Part shown: positions 47,419 through 55,972 of the stretch, piece after piece
Numbering within the stretch: position 1 is the stretch's first letter
Layout: each line of letters opens with the position of its first letter
Assembly (NCBI RefSeq): GCF_019048525.1
Contig: NZ_CP077369.1
Coordinates: 2,914,001-2,978,000, forward strand
Length of the DNA: 64,000 nt
Origin: Acinetobacter lwoffii
GTDB taxonomy: Bacteria; Pseudomonadota; Gammaproteobacteria; Pseudomonadales; Moraxellaceae
Direction: 5' to 3'
Position numbers and translations under genes: made by a program
Notes under the pieces: generated by a model
What the model was told of the DNA's origin: nothing
What the model saw: only the letters and a program-made list of their open reading frames with translations
Databases searched by the model: none

Positions 47419-48198
47419 ATGGCTGCTTTTAACGTCGAAAAGATTACTCACGTCCACCACTGGAATGATACTTTATTCTCTTTTAAAACGACTCGTGACA
47501 CTGCTTTGCGTTTTAAAAACGGTCAGTTTGTAATGATCGGCCTTGAAGTCAATGGCAAGCCGTTAATGCGCGCATATTCAATTGCAAGCGCCAACTACGA
47601 AGAAGAGTTAGAATTTTTCTCAATTAAAGTGCCTGATGGTCCACTGACTTCGATTTTACAGAAAGTAAAAGTCGGCGATGACATTTTGGTTTCTAAAAAG
47701 CCAACAGGTACATTGGTACTGGATGACTTGAACCCAGGTAAGAATTTGTACCTTCTTTCTTCTGGTACTGGTCTTGCACCGTTCCTGTCGACTATTCGCG
47801 ATCCTGAAACTTACGAGCGTTTTGAAAAGATTATCGTAGTTCACGGTACCCGTTTCATTTCAGAACTGGCTTATCAAGATTTGATCCTGAATGAAGTGCC
47901 AAATCATGAATTCTTCTCTGAACTCGGCGCGAAAGAAAAATTGGTATATTACCCAACCGTAACCCGTGAAGAATATCCAAATCAAGGTCGTGTAACCACC
48001 GCCATTGAAACTGGTGAACTGTTCGAAAAAATCGGTCTGCCACGTTTCAACCCGGAAACTGACCGTGCCATGCTATGTGGTAGCCCTGCATTCCTAGATG
48101 ATGTTGCTGCGCTTCTTGACCAACACGGTCTGAAAGAATCTCCAAAAATGGGCGTTCTGGGTGACTACGTGATTGAACGTGCATTCGTAGAAAAATAA
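47419..48198 (+). CDS. fpr: Ferredoxin/flavodoxin-NADP reductase
   Basis: FAD enzyme that moves electrons between NADPH and ferredoxin or flavodoxin. The 259-residue protein (start MAAFNVEKITHVHHW) has the FAD motif RAYSIAS (about 51-57), the pyrophosphate-binding GPLTS, the NADP-binding SSGTGLAPFLS (about 115-125) and the FAFVEK-like aromatic C-terminal tail (ERAFVEK) typical of subclass I bacterial Fpr. Length is normal. It may reduce the YfhL-type ferredoxin encoded 3 kb away, though the link is inference. Confidence 0.93.
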   Translation: MAAFNVEKITHVHHWNDTLFSFKTTRDTALRFKNGQFVMIGLEVNGKPLMRAYSIASANYEEELEFFSIKVPDGPLTSILQKVKVGDDILVSKKPTGTLVLDDLNPGKNLYLLSSGTGLAPFLSTIRDPETYERFEKIIVVHGTRFISELAYQDLILNEVPNHEFFSELGAKEKLVYYPTVTREEYPNQGRVTTAIETGELFEKIGLPRFNPETDRAMLCGSPAFLDDVAALLDQHGLKESPKMGVLGDYVIERAFVEK

Positions 48199-48211
48199 GA
48201 TTTTCTAAAAT

Positions 48212-48241
48212 AAAAAACCGGACTTAAAAGTCCGGTTTTTT
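48212..48241 (+). terminator. Bidirectional terminator between fpr and the small lipoprotein genes
   Basis: AAAAACCGGACT/AGTCCGGTTTTT stem with a short loop, 13 bases after fpr. Confidence 0.9.
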
Positions 48242-48262
48242 ATTGGAACAATCACTAAAAAA

Positions 48263-48445
48263 TTAACGATCGCGACCTTCTTGGTTTGCAGAGCCTGAAC
48301 AGCCTGCGCCACCTGCAATGATGAAACCCGTTTGCGCTTTACATGAACCAATCATACGGCCATGAGAGTCAAATGTAGTCACGGACGATGCGCAGCCCGT
48401 CAATATAATAGTCGCTACGAGTGCAATAAGTGCTGATAATTTCAT
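48263..48445 (-). CDS. Small lipoprotein, copy 2 of a tandem pair
   Basis: The 60-residue protein has lipobox LTGC (about Cys18), leaving a mature peptide of about 43 residues: V-T-T-F-D-x-x-G-R-M-I-G-S-C, then CSGS near the end. It matches the upstream gene's product over the whole mature core, with both non-lipid Cys conserved. The gene lies 18 bases after its paralogue. Function unknown; an outer-membrane or periplasmic location is predicted. Confidence 0.75.
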   Translation of the reverse strand: MKLSALIALVATIILTGCASSVTTFDSHGRMIGSCKAQTGFIIAGGAGCSGSANQEGRDR

Positions 48446-48463
48446 GATATTCCCCTTTATTAT

Positions 48464-48715
48464 TTACGGTTTTAAATTAATCTGATTTTGGCTTGGTGGC
48501 GTTGGTAATAGGCCTGTAGCAGCATTTGGCGTATTGTAATTCACACCCAAGGCATCGCCTGAACCACTACAATGTGCGCTCGCGATTGAAAGTAGGCCAC
48601 GCGTCGCCATACATGAACCGATGATTTTTCCTGTTGCATCATAAGTCACGACTTTGGAACTACAAGCGGCTAAACCAGATATTGCCAATATTGAAAAAAT
48701 TTTAATTAAATTCAC
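48464..48715 (-). CDS. Small lipoprotein, copy 1 of a tandem pair
   Basis: The 83-residue protein most likely starts at GTG 48715 (MNLIKIFSILAISG), because GAGGG lies 6 bases upstream; the longer TTG start at 48736 overlaps that site. Lipobox LAAC (about Cys18). The mature core VVTYDATGKIIGSC followed by a variable loop and HCSGSG parallels the neighbouring 60-residue protein. A Pro/Asn-rich tail of about 30 residues is unique to this copy. No known family. Confidence 0.75.
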   Translation of the reverse strand: MNLIKIFSILAISGLAACSSKVVTYDATGKIIGSCMATRGLLSIASAHCSGSGDALGVNYNTPNAATGLLPTPPSQNQINLKP

Positions 48716-48851
48716 ATTAACCCTCGCACGATGCAAAAAACTAAATTATTAAAATTTATGTATATTTTCTGAATTTCGCCAGAGATTCTAATTTAATTTG
48801 TTTATTTGTAAAGCTTTATTTTTCAAATATTATAAAAATGGAAATAAATAA

Positions 48852-48875
48852 AAAGCTGCCCTGCAGGACAGCTTT
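48852..48875 (-). terminator. Terminator of the CDF transporter gene
   Basis: AAAGCTG-CC/GG-CAGCTTT stem with one mismatch; on the minus strand followed by TTTATTT, 11 bases past the stop codon. Confidence 0.7.
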
Positions 48876-48886
48876 AAATATAAAAA

Positions 48887-49510
48887 TTAGCTGGATTTAT
48901 GTTTAAGTGATCTTTCTTCCAGAGACTGCTTAATCACTTGATAACCTGATGTGATGCCGAGTGTAGCGATAATTACAGCCACAATAATATCCGGCCAAAG
49001 ACTGCCTGTACCAAATACGCCTACGGCTGCCAAAATGACCGCAAAGTTGCCAATTGCATCATTGCGACTACAGAGCCAGACCGACCGCATATTGGAGTCA
49101 CCCTCACGAAAAGCATAAAGAATGGCGGCTGTAAATACATTCGCGACTAAGGCCAGAACACCAATCAGACCCATAGTTAGCGCTTCAGGCGGTATACCTT
49201 GTATAAAAGCGTAGATGACTTTTCCAATCACCACCAAGCCAAATACAGCCATGGTCAAGCCTTTAATCAGGGCAACTGTTGCGCGCCAATACAGGCTTGC
49301 CCCTAATACAGCCAGTGAAATCCCATAATTTACTGCATCTCCAAAGAAATCTAGCGCGTCTGCCCACAAGGCCGATGAATGTGCATATGCACCACCGATC
49401 AGCTCCACTACAAATAAAGTGAAGTTCACCAGCAAGGCAATCCATAGCGCTGTTCTAAATTTGCTGTTGGGCTTGATGGGTGCCGGTTCAGGACTACAAC
49501 TACAGGCCAT
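48887..49510 (-). CDS. Cation diffusion facilitator-like metal transporter
   Basis: The 207-residue inner-membrane protein has five to six transmembrane segments and an N-terminal CSCSPE motif that could bind a soft metal. The SALWADALDFFGDAVNYG segment (about 46-63) has the metal-site Asp residues of CDF helix 2. A SRNDAIGNFAVI segment (about 144-155) corresponds to the helix 5 site. It lacks the C-terminal cytoplasmic domain of full-length CDFs such as YiiP. Divergent from a CadR/PbrR-like regulator with a MerR-type operator between, so Cd, Pb or Zn export is likely. Confidence 0.87.
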   Translation of the reverse strand: MACSCSPEPAPIKPNSKFRTALWIALLVNFTLFVVELIGGAYAHSSALWADALDFFGDAVNYGISLAVLGASLYWRATVALIKGLTMAVFGLVVIGKVIYAFIQGIPPEALTMGLIGVLALVANVFTAAILYAFREGDSNMRSVWLCSRNDAIGNFAVILAAVGVFGTGSLWPDIIVAVIIATLGITSGYQVIKQSLEERSLKHKSS

Positions 49511-49551
49511 ATCATTCCCCCGATGATTTTTTATCTAAAATACGATAAATT

Positions 49552-49583
49552 GATTAGAAACTATGGACTAACTCCAAGGTCAA
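49552..49583 (-). promoter_or_regulatory. MerR-type operator/promoter for the metal exporter
   Basis: On the minus strand TTGACC (49583-49578) is followed after 20 bases by a weak -10 (49557-49552), the long spacing typical of MerR-activated promoters. Within the spacer and -35 lies an imperfect dyad: ACTATGGA (49560-49567), 5 bases, TCCAAGGT (49573-49580), matching at six of eight arm positions. Confidence 0.65.
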
Positions 49584-49596
49584 GCAGGAGGGCGAT

Positions 49597-50007
49597 ATGT
49601 CAGTTTATTTGATTTCAGAAATGGCTAAAAAAACTGGTCTAAGCACTGATACCCTACGTTTTTATGAGAAAAAAGGCTTTATTCAGCCGAATTTTCGAGC
49701 AAGTAATCAGTATCGTTATTATGGTGAAGACGCATTAAAAAGACTGCTTTTTATTAAGCGTTGTCGTGCCTTGGACATGTCGTTAAAAGAGATTGAAACC
49801 CTGATTCAACTTGAACAAAATCCGGAGCAAGACTGCTGTGCCGTCAACCAATTGATTGATCAGCATCTTTCGGATATTTCAAATAAAATTAAAGAATTAC
49901 AAATATTTGAACAGCAACTGATTACACTGAGAGAAAGTTGCAATACCCCGACCACGATTGATCATTGCCAGATTTTAAAAACGCTTGAAAACCCTGAAAA
50001 TGACTGA
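49597..50007 (+). CDS. MerR family regulator, CadR/PbrR-like (Cd/Pb-responsive)
   Basis: The 136-residue protein has the N-terminal MerR helix-turn-helix (about 5-25, ISEMAKKTGLSTDTLRFYEKKG), a coiled-coil dimerisation helix (about 80-115) and Cys residues in metal-site positions. These are the CC of EQDCCAVNQLIDQH (about 77-78), Cys113 in RESCNT and Cys122 in DHCQIL. The three-Cys layout with VNxLIDxH matches CadR/PbrR rather than CueR or ZntR. AGGAGG lies 6 bases upstream. It is divergent from the CDF transporter it should control. Confidence 0.88.
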   Translation: MSVYLISEMAKKTGLSTDTLRFYEKKGFIQPNFRASNQYRYYGEDALKRLLFIKRCRALDMSLKEIETLIQLEQNPEQDCCAVNQLIDQHLSDISNKIKELQIFEQQLITLRESCNTPTTIDHCQILKTLENPEND

Positions 50008-50157
50008 ATATTGAAGAAATTTTATGGACGCTTCCTACTTAAAATAAAACTTTGTTTTACCTCAAAATGGCGTATTTCCGAGTGATTTACTAGGTTGAAT
50101 CCAAATTCCAGATGATTAGAATAAAACCGTACTTTTTATATGTCTTTCGATTTGATC

Positions 50158-51549
50158 ATGAGCATTACCACTGTTACCGAACTTCTCTCACCTGCTGGCT
50201 CACTGAAAAATATGCGCTATGCCTTTGCTTATGGTGCAGATGCAGTCTATGCCGGTCAGCCGCGTTATAGCTTGCGGGTTCGGAATAATGAATTTGACCA
50301 TGACAATCTCGCCATTGGCATTAAAGAAGCACATGAACTCGGCAAAAAGTTCTATGTGGTGGTCAATATCCAGCCGCATAACTCCAAGCTGAAAAATTTT
50401 ATTCGTGATTTAGCGCCTGTAGTGGCGATGCAGCCGGATGCGCTGATCATGTCCGATCCAGGTCTGATCATGCTGGTGCGTGAACATTTTCCAAAGATGG
50501 ATATTCACCTGTCGGTTCAGGCCAATGCCGTGAACTGGGCAACCGTGAAATTCTGGAAAAACATGGGGCTGACCCGTGTCATTCTGTCACGTGAACTGTC
50601 GATTGAAGAAATTGCAGAAATCAAACAGCAAGTGCCCGATATGGAGATTGAGGTCTTTGTTCATGGCGCATTATGTATGGCCTACTCTGGCCGCTGCATG
50701 TTGTCCGGTTATATGAATAAACGTGATGCCAATCAGGGTGCCTGCACCAATGCCTGCCGCTGGGAATATAAAGTTCTGGATGCCAAGGAAGATGAAACCG
50801 GTGATGTCATTCCAGTAAAAAATCTGGATTCAGGCTGCTGCTCTAAAGATGCTGATGAACAGCACATGCAAGAACAACATCAGTTTGATGAGCCTGTGCT
50901 ATTGCAGCGGAATGATGAAGATATGTTTGCCGCAGAAGAAGATGAACACGGCACTTATTTCATGAATTCTAAAGATCTACGTGCAGTCCAGCATATAGAG
51001 CGCTTAACTAAAGTGGGTGTGCATTCACTGAAAATCGAAGGCCGTACCAAGTCTTATTTCTATTGCGCCCGTACTGCTCAAATTTACCGTAAAGCGATTG
51101 ATGATGCGCTTGCGGGTAAACCTTTTGATCCGTCACTGATGACACAATTGGAAGGCTTAGCGAATCGTGGTTATACCGAAGGTTTTCTACGCCGCCATGT
51201 GCATAGTGAATATCAGAATTATGAACATGGTTCTTCCAGTTTTGATCATCAAATTTTCTGCGGTGAAGTACTGGAGCGCAATGGAGATTACATCAAGATC
51301 GATGTGAAAAACCGTTTTATCGTCGGTGACTCACTCGAACTGATGACGACTAAAGGCAATATCACTTTCAATTTAACCGAAATGAAAGACAAAAAAGGTA
51401 ATCTGATCGAAGACGCCAAAGGTTCAGGTCATATCGTTGAGATTCCAGTTCCGGCAGATGTTGATATGCAATATGCCCTGCTGATTCGTAATCTGCCAAG
51501 CTCGACTATGGATATTTCGGCATCTTCACTGGCTTATCAAGCGAGTTAA
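50158..51549 (+). CDS. trhP: tRNA 5-hydroxyuridine synthesis protein TrhP (U32 family, YegQ)
   Basis: U32-family protein needed for prephenate-dependent hydroxylation of U34 in tRNA, the first step to cmo5U. The 463-residue protein begins TELLSPAGSLKNMRYAFAYG, very close to E. coli YegQ. It has the U32 signature VFVHGALCMAYSGRC (about 167-181) and Cys in GACTNACRW, candidate ligands for an iron-sulfur cluster. An ATG at 50140 extends the frame by six codons without a ribosome-binding site. yfhL begins 2 bases after the stop. No protease activity is implied. Confidence 0.92.
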   Translation: MSITTVTELLSPAGSLKNMRYAFAYGADAVYAGQPRYSLRVRNNEFDHDNLAIGIKEAHELGKKFYVVVNIQPHNSKLKNFIRDLAPVVAMQPDALIMSDPGLIMLVREHFPKMDIHLSVQANAVNWATVKFWKNMGLTRVILSRELSIEEIAEIKQQVPDMEIEVFVHGALCMAYSGRCMLSGYMNKRDANQGACTNACRWEYKVLDAKEDETGDVIPVKNLDSGCCSKDADEQHMQEQHQFDEPVLLQRNDEDMFAAEEDEHGTYFMNSKDLRAVQHIERLTKVGVHSLKIEGRTKSYFYCARTAQIYRKAIDDALAGKPFDPSLMTQLEGLANRGYTEGFLRRHVHSEYQNYEHGSSSFDHQIFCGEVLERNGDYIKIDVKNRFIVGDSLELMTTKGNITFNLTEMKDKKGNLIEDAKGSGHIVEIPVPADVDMQYALLIRNLPSSTMDISASSLAYQAS

Positions 51550-51551
51550 AT

Positions 51552-51806
51552 ATGGCACTACTAATTACCGACAAATGCATCAATTGCGATATGTGTTTAC
51601 CGGAATGCCCAAATGACGCGATTTATGAGGGTGCGAAAGTTTATGAAATTGATGTGAACCGTTGTACAGAATGCGTCGGTTTTTATGAGCATCAGACCTG
51701 TGTAGATGTCTGTCCGATTGAATGCATTGTTCCACATCCGGAGTATCGGGAAACACAAGAACAATTACTGGAAAAATTTAAGGGTTTGAACTTATTTAAA
51801 TCTTAA
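51552..51806 (+). CDS. yfhL: YfhL-type 2[4Fe-4S] ferredoxin
   Basis: The 84-residue protein has two cluster motifs: CINCDMCLPECP (about 9-20) and, from about residue 37, CTEC with an insertion before CVDVCPIEC (about 51-59). The insertion between the Cys of the second motif is typical of YfhL/Alvin-type ferredoxins. It starts 2 bases after trhP, which supports electron supply to TrhP; in E. coli the two genes are unlinked. Downstream there is a 250-base segment with three hairpins. Confidence 0.9.
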   Translation: MALLITDKCINCDMCLPECPNDAIYEGAKVYEIDVNRCTECVGFYEHQTCVDVCPIECIVPHPEYRETQEQLLEKFKGLNLFKS

Positions 51807-51849
51807 AAATGAAGCGATGGAATAAACATTGCTTTATATAAAAACAACC

Positions 51850-52056
51850 TTGGGGAAAGTATAAAAATAAGGGTTGAAAACAAAAACTGTGCAGAGGAAA
51901 GGAACAGCTGAAAGTGCGTGGGGACACTTTTGGCTGTTCCAATAATAAATATAAAAAAAGGAACTCGGGTGTTAGCGTCCTGAGTTCCTATAAAGCGATA
52001 ATAATGTATTTATAAGATATAGCACCTCGGTTTTGGGGAACCCAGGTGCTATTTTT
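51850..52056 (+). ncRNA. Candidate structured RNA or 3' UTR with three hairpins and several GGA motifs
   Basis: Hairpin 1 (51901-51940): a 16-bp RNA stem (two G-U pairs) with loop CGUGGGGA. Hairpin 2 (51959-51989): AGGAACTC stem with a 9-base loop; on the minus strand it is followed by a T run and could terminate ahpF. Hairpin 3 (52020-52058): AGCACCT/AGGTGCT stem with an inner GGTT/AACC stem, followed by seven T on the plus strand, a good terminator. Six GGA triplets lie on the plus strand. No clear promoter was found, so it may be the yfhL 3' UTR rather than a separate RNA. Confidence 0.4.
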
Positions 52057-53622
52057 TTATTGTCCTGAACGGATGATGTAATCAAAAGCAGACAGTGACG
52101 CCTTGGCACCTTCACCGGTCGCAATGATGATCTGCTTGTAAGGCACTGTGGTACAGTCACCTGCTGCAAATACACCTTTCACATTGGTTTCGTTGCGGTC
52201 GTTAATCACAATCTCGCCACGGTTGGTCAGCTCAACTTGGGTTTCTTTCAGGAAGTCCGTATTTGGCAACAAACCGATTTGCACGAAGATCCCCGCCAGC
52301 TCAACCACATGCTCTTCATCCGTAGCACGGTCTTTATACTTCAGACCAGTCACCTGTGCACCGTCACCCAGCACTTCAGTCGACAAGGCATTCTTGATCA
52401 CGGTAGTGTTTGGCAAGCTGTTGAGTTTGTCTTGCAACACCTGATCCGCACGCAATTTGGTATCAAATTCGACCAGCGTGACATGCTCAACAATCCCTGC
52501 AAGGTCAATCGCTGCTTCTACACCCGAGTTACCACCACCAATCACGGCTACACGCTTGCCTTTGAATAGTGGACCATCACAGTGCGGGCAGTAGGCTACC
52601 CCACGGGTTTTGTATTCCTGCTCACCTGGAACGTTCATCTCTCTCCAGCGTGCACCTGTAGATAGGATCACAGTTTTAGATTCCAGTTTGGCACCATTCT
52701 CTAAAGTCACTTCTACCAGACCATTGGCCGTTTCATCAGCACCTTTGATGTCAGATACACGTTGCAGGTTCATGATGTCGACACCATATTCACGCACATG
52801 GGCTTCCATCTCGGCTGCAAACTTCGGACCTTGGGTCTTCTGGATAGAGGTGTAGTTTTCAATATCCATGGTGTCCATGACCTGACCACCCATACGTTCA
52901 GCCACGATCCCGGTTTTGATGCCTTTACGTGCCGCATAGATGGCTGAAGTATTGCCTGCAGGTCCACCACCAATCACCAGGACATCAAAGGCGTCTTTGG
53001 CATTCAGCTTTTCAGCATCTTTGGCAGCGGCATTGCTATCCAGCTTGGCAATGATTTCTTCCAGCGTCATACGACCCTGACCGATGTGCTGGTTGTCCTG
53101 GAATACCATCGGAACCGCCATGATCTTGCGTTCTTCGACTTCATCCTGGAAGAAGGCACCATCAATCATGGTGGCTGTAGTACCCGGATTGTAGATCGCA
53201 ATCAGGTTCAGTGCCTGAACCACATCCGGACAGTTATGGCAGCTTAACGATACGAACACGTCAAAGTTAGATTGAACCCCCAGACTCTTGATATTCGCCA
53301 GTACTTCATCTGAAACTTTCGGTGCATAACCGGAAGTTTGCAGCAATGCCAGGATCAGCGAAGTGAACTCATGGCCCATTGGCAAGCCTGCAAAGAACAC
53401 GCGTGGCTGTTCACCGGCCTTGGCAATACCAAAACTTGGCGCACGTGCATTAGTGCCATCAAAACGGGCAGTGACCAGGTCAGACAGTGCAGCCACTTCG
53501 GAAACCAGTTCCTGAATTTTGGCTGATTTATCAGAATCATCTAAAGTCGCGACCAGTTCAATCGGGCCTTCCAAACGTTCTAATAGGGTTTTAAGTTGAG
53601 CTGAAGTATTTTGGTCTAACAT
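52057..53622 (-). CDS. ahpF: Alkyl hydroperoxide reductase subunit F
   Basis: Flavoprotein disulfide reductase that passes electrons from NADH to the peroxidase AhpC. With the start at 53622 ([13 protein letters not shown] 9 bases upstream) the length is 521 residues, equal to E. coli AhpF. It has the N-terminal tandem thioredoxin-like domain with CHNC (about 127-130), a FAD motif GGGPAG (about 217), and the redox pair CPHC (about 341-344). An NADH motif (GGGNSG) and the terminal [13 protein letters not shown] block complete it. No ahpC is adjacent in this window. Confidence 0.95.
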   Translation of the reverse strand: MLDQNTSAQLKTLLERLEGPIELVATLDDSDKSAKIQELVSEVAALSDLVTARFDGTNARAPSFGIAKAGEQPRVFFAGLPMGHEFTSLILALLQTSGYAPKVSDEVLANIKSLGVQSNFDVFVSLSCHNCPDVVQALNLIAIYNPGTTATMIDGAFFQDEVEERKIMAVPMVFQDNQHIGQGRMTLEEIIAKLDSNAAAKDAEKLNAKDAFDVLVIGGGPAGNTSAIYAARKGIKTGIVAERMGGQVMDTMDIENYTSIQKTQGPKFAAEMEAHVREYGVDIMNLQRVSDIKGADETANGLVEVTLENGAKLESKTVILSTGARWREMNVPGEQEYKTRGVAYCPHCDGPLFKGKRVAVIGGGNSGVEAAIDLAGIVEHVTLVEFDTKLRADQVLQDKLNSLPNTTVIKNALSTEVLGDGAQVTGLKYKDRATDEEHVVELAGIFVQIGLLPNTDFLKETQVELTNRGEIVINDRNETNVKGVFAAGDCTTVPYKQIIIATGEGAKASLSAFDYIIRSGQ

Positions 53623-53833
53623 TGCTAACGTCTCCAAAGGAGTAAATGTTTATTTGATAACAGGATATTAAATGAATTGAATAAATAGGTAAAACAGTTT
53701 GTTTTTATTCTATTGATCGATATTTTAGATTATAAATCGAATCATAGATTTTATGCTGCCTTGTTTTTATTTTTGGGCTGTGTTGAGCAAGTTGAATAGT
53801 TTGACTTAAAAATAGCACTGAAATTCCATTAAA

Positions 53834-53862
53834 AAAAATGCTCCCTATTCAGGAGCATTTTG
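53834..53862 (-). terminator. Terminator of the TelA operon
   Basis: AAAATGCTCC/GGAGCATTTT stem with a 7-base loop, T-rich on the minus strand, just beyond the stop codon of the last operon gene. Confidence 0.85.
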
Positions 53863-53867
53863 GGAAA

Positions 53868-54785
53868 TTAATGAATCCGCTGTTCAATACGCAGGGAACG
53901 ACCCTTGATTGAGTTGGCCAAGAAAAATAAGATTAGGCTAAATAGTGCCGATAAAATAGCAACACCAATAATGACCAGATTCGTGATCTGACTTAACTGA
54001 TCCGCCTGTTGCACCTGTGTATTTACACTCTTGGCGACTGGTGTCATGGCTTGACCATAGACCTGTTGCTGCATGGTCCAGATTTGTTCAGGCTTGAAAC
54101 CATATTGTTCAAATTTAGGATCCTGTTTTTCTGCTTCAACCAAGTTTAAAACATAAGGTTTTGCGGCAGATAAATCCTGCGGCTTATGCAGCAATGCCGT
54201 TTGCGCCAATAAATAAGATTTCACCGGTGCTGCAATCTCTGAATCGGCCAGATAACGGGCAATTTCACTGTCATTGATATTGCTGTCGTAATACACCACT
54301 TGCTGATAAGCATCATCACGATCATTACGTAGATCATGCTGCCAGTAAGTCAATCCTGACCAGATCACGATAAAAGCAATCAGCCAGCCAACAAATTTCA
54401 GCACAAAAGACTGAAAGCGCACATAAAAGAAACGCAACTTTTTCAGTAAGCCAATCACAAAAAATGCGCCGATAAAAGAGGCGAAAATTTTAATAATCAG
54501 CCAGCCAAACCAGCTCAGCAAACTAAAAAAATAATCTGGACTATCACCAATGCTGGCCAGTGTGGCATCTACACTGACCGGTAAATGCAACTGCTGTACT
54601 TGAGTACTCAGGCCAAAAAAACCATAGACCAGTTCCTGCTGGAAAAACAGGCTCATCATTGAGGCTATAAATACGGTGGAGGTGGTCAAACCCAATAGCA
54701 TCAAATTGCGTTGACGTTTCTTGAGTGCAACTACCCCCTGCTTGATGTCCTGAGGCTTAACGGCGTATTCATCTAAGGGCGGCAA
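53868..54785 (-). CDS. Membrane protein, third gene of the TelA operon
   Basis: The 305-residue protein has two N-terminal-half pairs of hydrophobic segments (about 28-52, 84-112, 128-146) and a C-terminal one (about 268-290). A soluble helical domain lies between (about 150-265), probably periplasmic, with an acidic start (LRNDRDDAYQQ) and a Gln-rich helix (MQQQVYGQAM). No catalytic motif. It is co-transcribed with telA (37-base gap) and may be its membrane anchor or partner. Family not recognised. Confidence 0.72.
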   Translation of the reverse strand: MPPLDEYAVKPQDIKQGVVALKKRQRNLMLLGLTTSTVFIASMMSLFFQQELVYGFFGLSTQVQQLHLPVSVDATLASIGDSPDYFFSLLSWFGWLIIKIFASFIGAFFVIGLLKKLRFFYVRFQSFVLKFVGWLIAFIVIWSGLTYWQHDLRNDRDDAYQQVVYYDSNINDSEIARYLADSEIAAPVKSYLLAQTALLHKPQDLSAAKPYVLNLVEAEKQDPKFEQYGFKPEQIWTMQQQVYGQAMTPVAKSVNTQVQQADQLSQITNLVIIGVAILSALFSLILFFLANSIKGRSLRIEQRIH

Positions 54786-54822
54786 TCTCTACTCCTTCTT
54801 ATAGATTTTAGCCCTACCTGAT

Positions 54823-55956
54823 TTAGTTGGGCTTGGATCCACTGGTACTTGATTCAATTACCAAATGATTCAGATTATCCTGTAAAGCTTTTAAACGCAC
54901 GGTCGCTTCTGTACGTTTTTGTACACCTTCTTTCTGGATCTGAATCACATCATTTACAGTTTTAATGAGGGTATTTTGCACATGTTCAAGCGTTTCGATG
55001 TCAATCACCGAGCGCTGGTTGGCTTTAGCCGTATCGACCGAGTTCTGATGTAACAGGTCTGCATTACGGCGCAGCAGCTCATTAGTGGCATCATCAATGG
55101 TATTGGCCAGCTGTACACTGTTCTTCTGTTCGCTTAACGAAATCGCCAGACTGATCTGGTTTTTCCACGCCGGTAAAGTAATGTTTTTGATCGCATAGAA
55201 CTTGTCGACTAGCATCAGGTTATTCGATTGGATAATCCGGATCATTGGCAAGGTCTGCATCGCAGATTGCTGCAGGACCTGTAAATCACTGACCCGTTTT
55301 TCCAGATTATTGGCCAGATGGTTCAGGTCATAAATTTTCTGGGTGGTGCTCTGATCTTGCGGCAAGGCAGTTAAAGCGGAAATTTCCTGCTGCAGCTCCT
55401 GTTCGCGTAAACGGCCTGCAGCGATATGCACCCCGAGCTGTTTATATTCATCCTGTACCCCGTCAAACATTTTATCCAGGGTATCAACACGTGCTTTCAA
55501 ACCGGATTGCGAGGTTTCAATCTCTTTCACCAGCACATCTAGCTGCTCTTTAGTGGTATTGAAATGTGCATCAAAGTTATCTTTCGCACCTTTGAATTTG
55601 CTGATGATATTGCCAAAAAAACCCGAGCTTTTCTTTTTATTGAGAATACTGCTGGTATTCAGCTGCTGAGCCACCTGTACCACCTGATTCAGCTTTTGTC
55701 CTGTCGCATCCAGATCTCTATTTTGCACCAGATTCAGTAATTCATCGGTATAGGTCGAAGTTTTGGTCGCAATATTTTTACCATATTCAGCCACGCTGTT
55801 ATGACTCATGTTCTGCAACTCTTTACGTGCAGCCAGCACCTCCTGAAAGTCAGCAGGCTGCAAGCCCAGTTCTTTCAGGTCCATTTGCTGGAATTTTTGT
55901 TCGACCAGTTCATTCGAGCTTTCAACAGGTAAATTTACTAAATCAGACTTGGTCAT
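54823..55956 (-). CDS. TelA family protein (toxic anion resistance family)
   Basis: The 377-residue, largely alpha-helical cytoplasmic protein matches the TelA/KlaA (PF05816) family: NSVAEYGKNIATKTSTYTDELL (about 55-76), SGFFGNIISKFKGAKDNFDAHF and the C-terminal LMLVDKFYAIKNITLPAWKNQI-type block (about 238-258). The family is linked to tellurite and other envelope stresses, with no known biochemical activity. No terC, terD or tehA gene is nearby. Middle gene of a three-gene operon; the gene before it encodes a similar helical protein. Confidence 0.85.
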   Translation of the reverse strand: MTKSDLVNLPVESSNELVEQKFQQMDLKELGLQPADFQEVLAARKELQNMSHNSVAEYGKNIATKTSTYTDELLNLVQNRDLDATGQKLNQVVQVAQQLNTSSILNKKKSSGFFGNIISKFKGAKDNFDAHFNTTKEQLDVLVKEIETSQSGLKARVDTLDKMFDGVQDEYKQLGVHIAAGRLREQELQQEISALTALPQDQSTTQKIYDLNHLANNLEKRVSDLQVLQQSAMQTLPMIRIIQSNNLMLVDKFYAIKNITLPAWKNQISLAISLSEQKNSVQLANTIDDATNELLRRNADLLHQNSVDTAKANQRSVIDIETLEHVQNTLIKTVNDVIQIQKEGVQKRTEATVRLKALQDNLNHLVIESSTSGSKPN

Positions 55957-55972
55957 AGTTCACCTTATATTG

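Noticed and set aside
53638..53800. OxyR-type binding site upstream of ahpF
   Set aside because: Several A/T-rich half-site-like words occur (around 53715-53750), but spacing does not give four convincing OxyR contacts.
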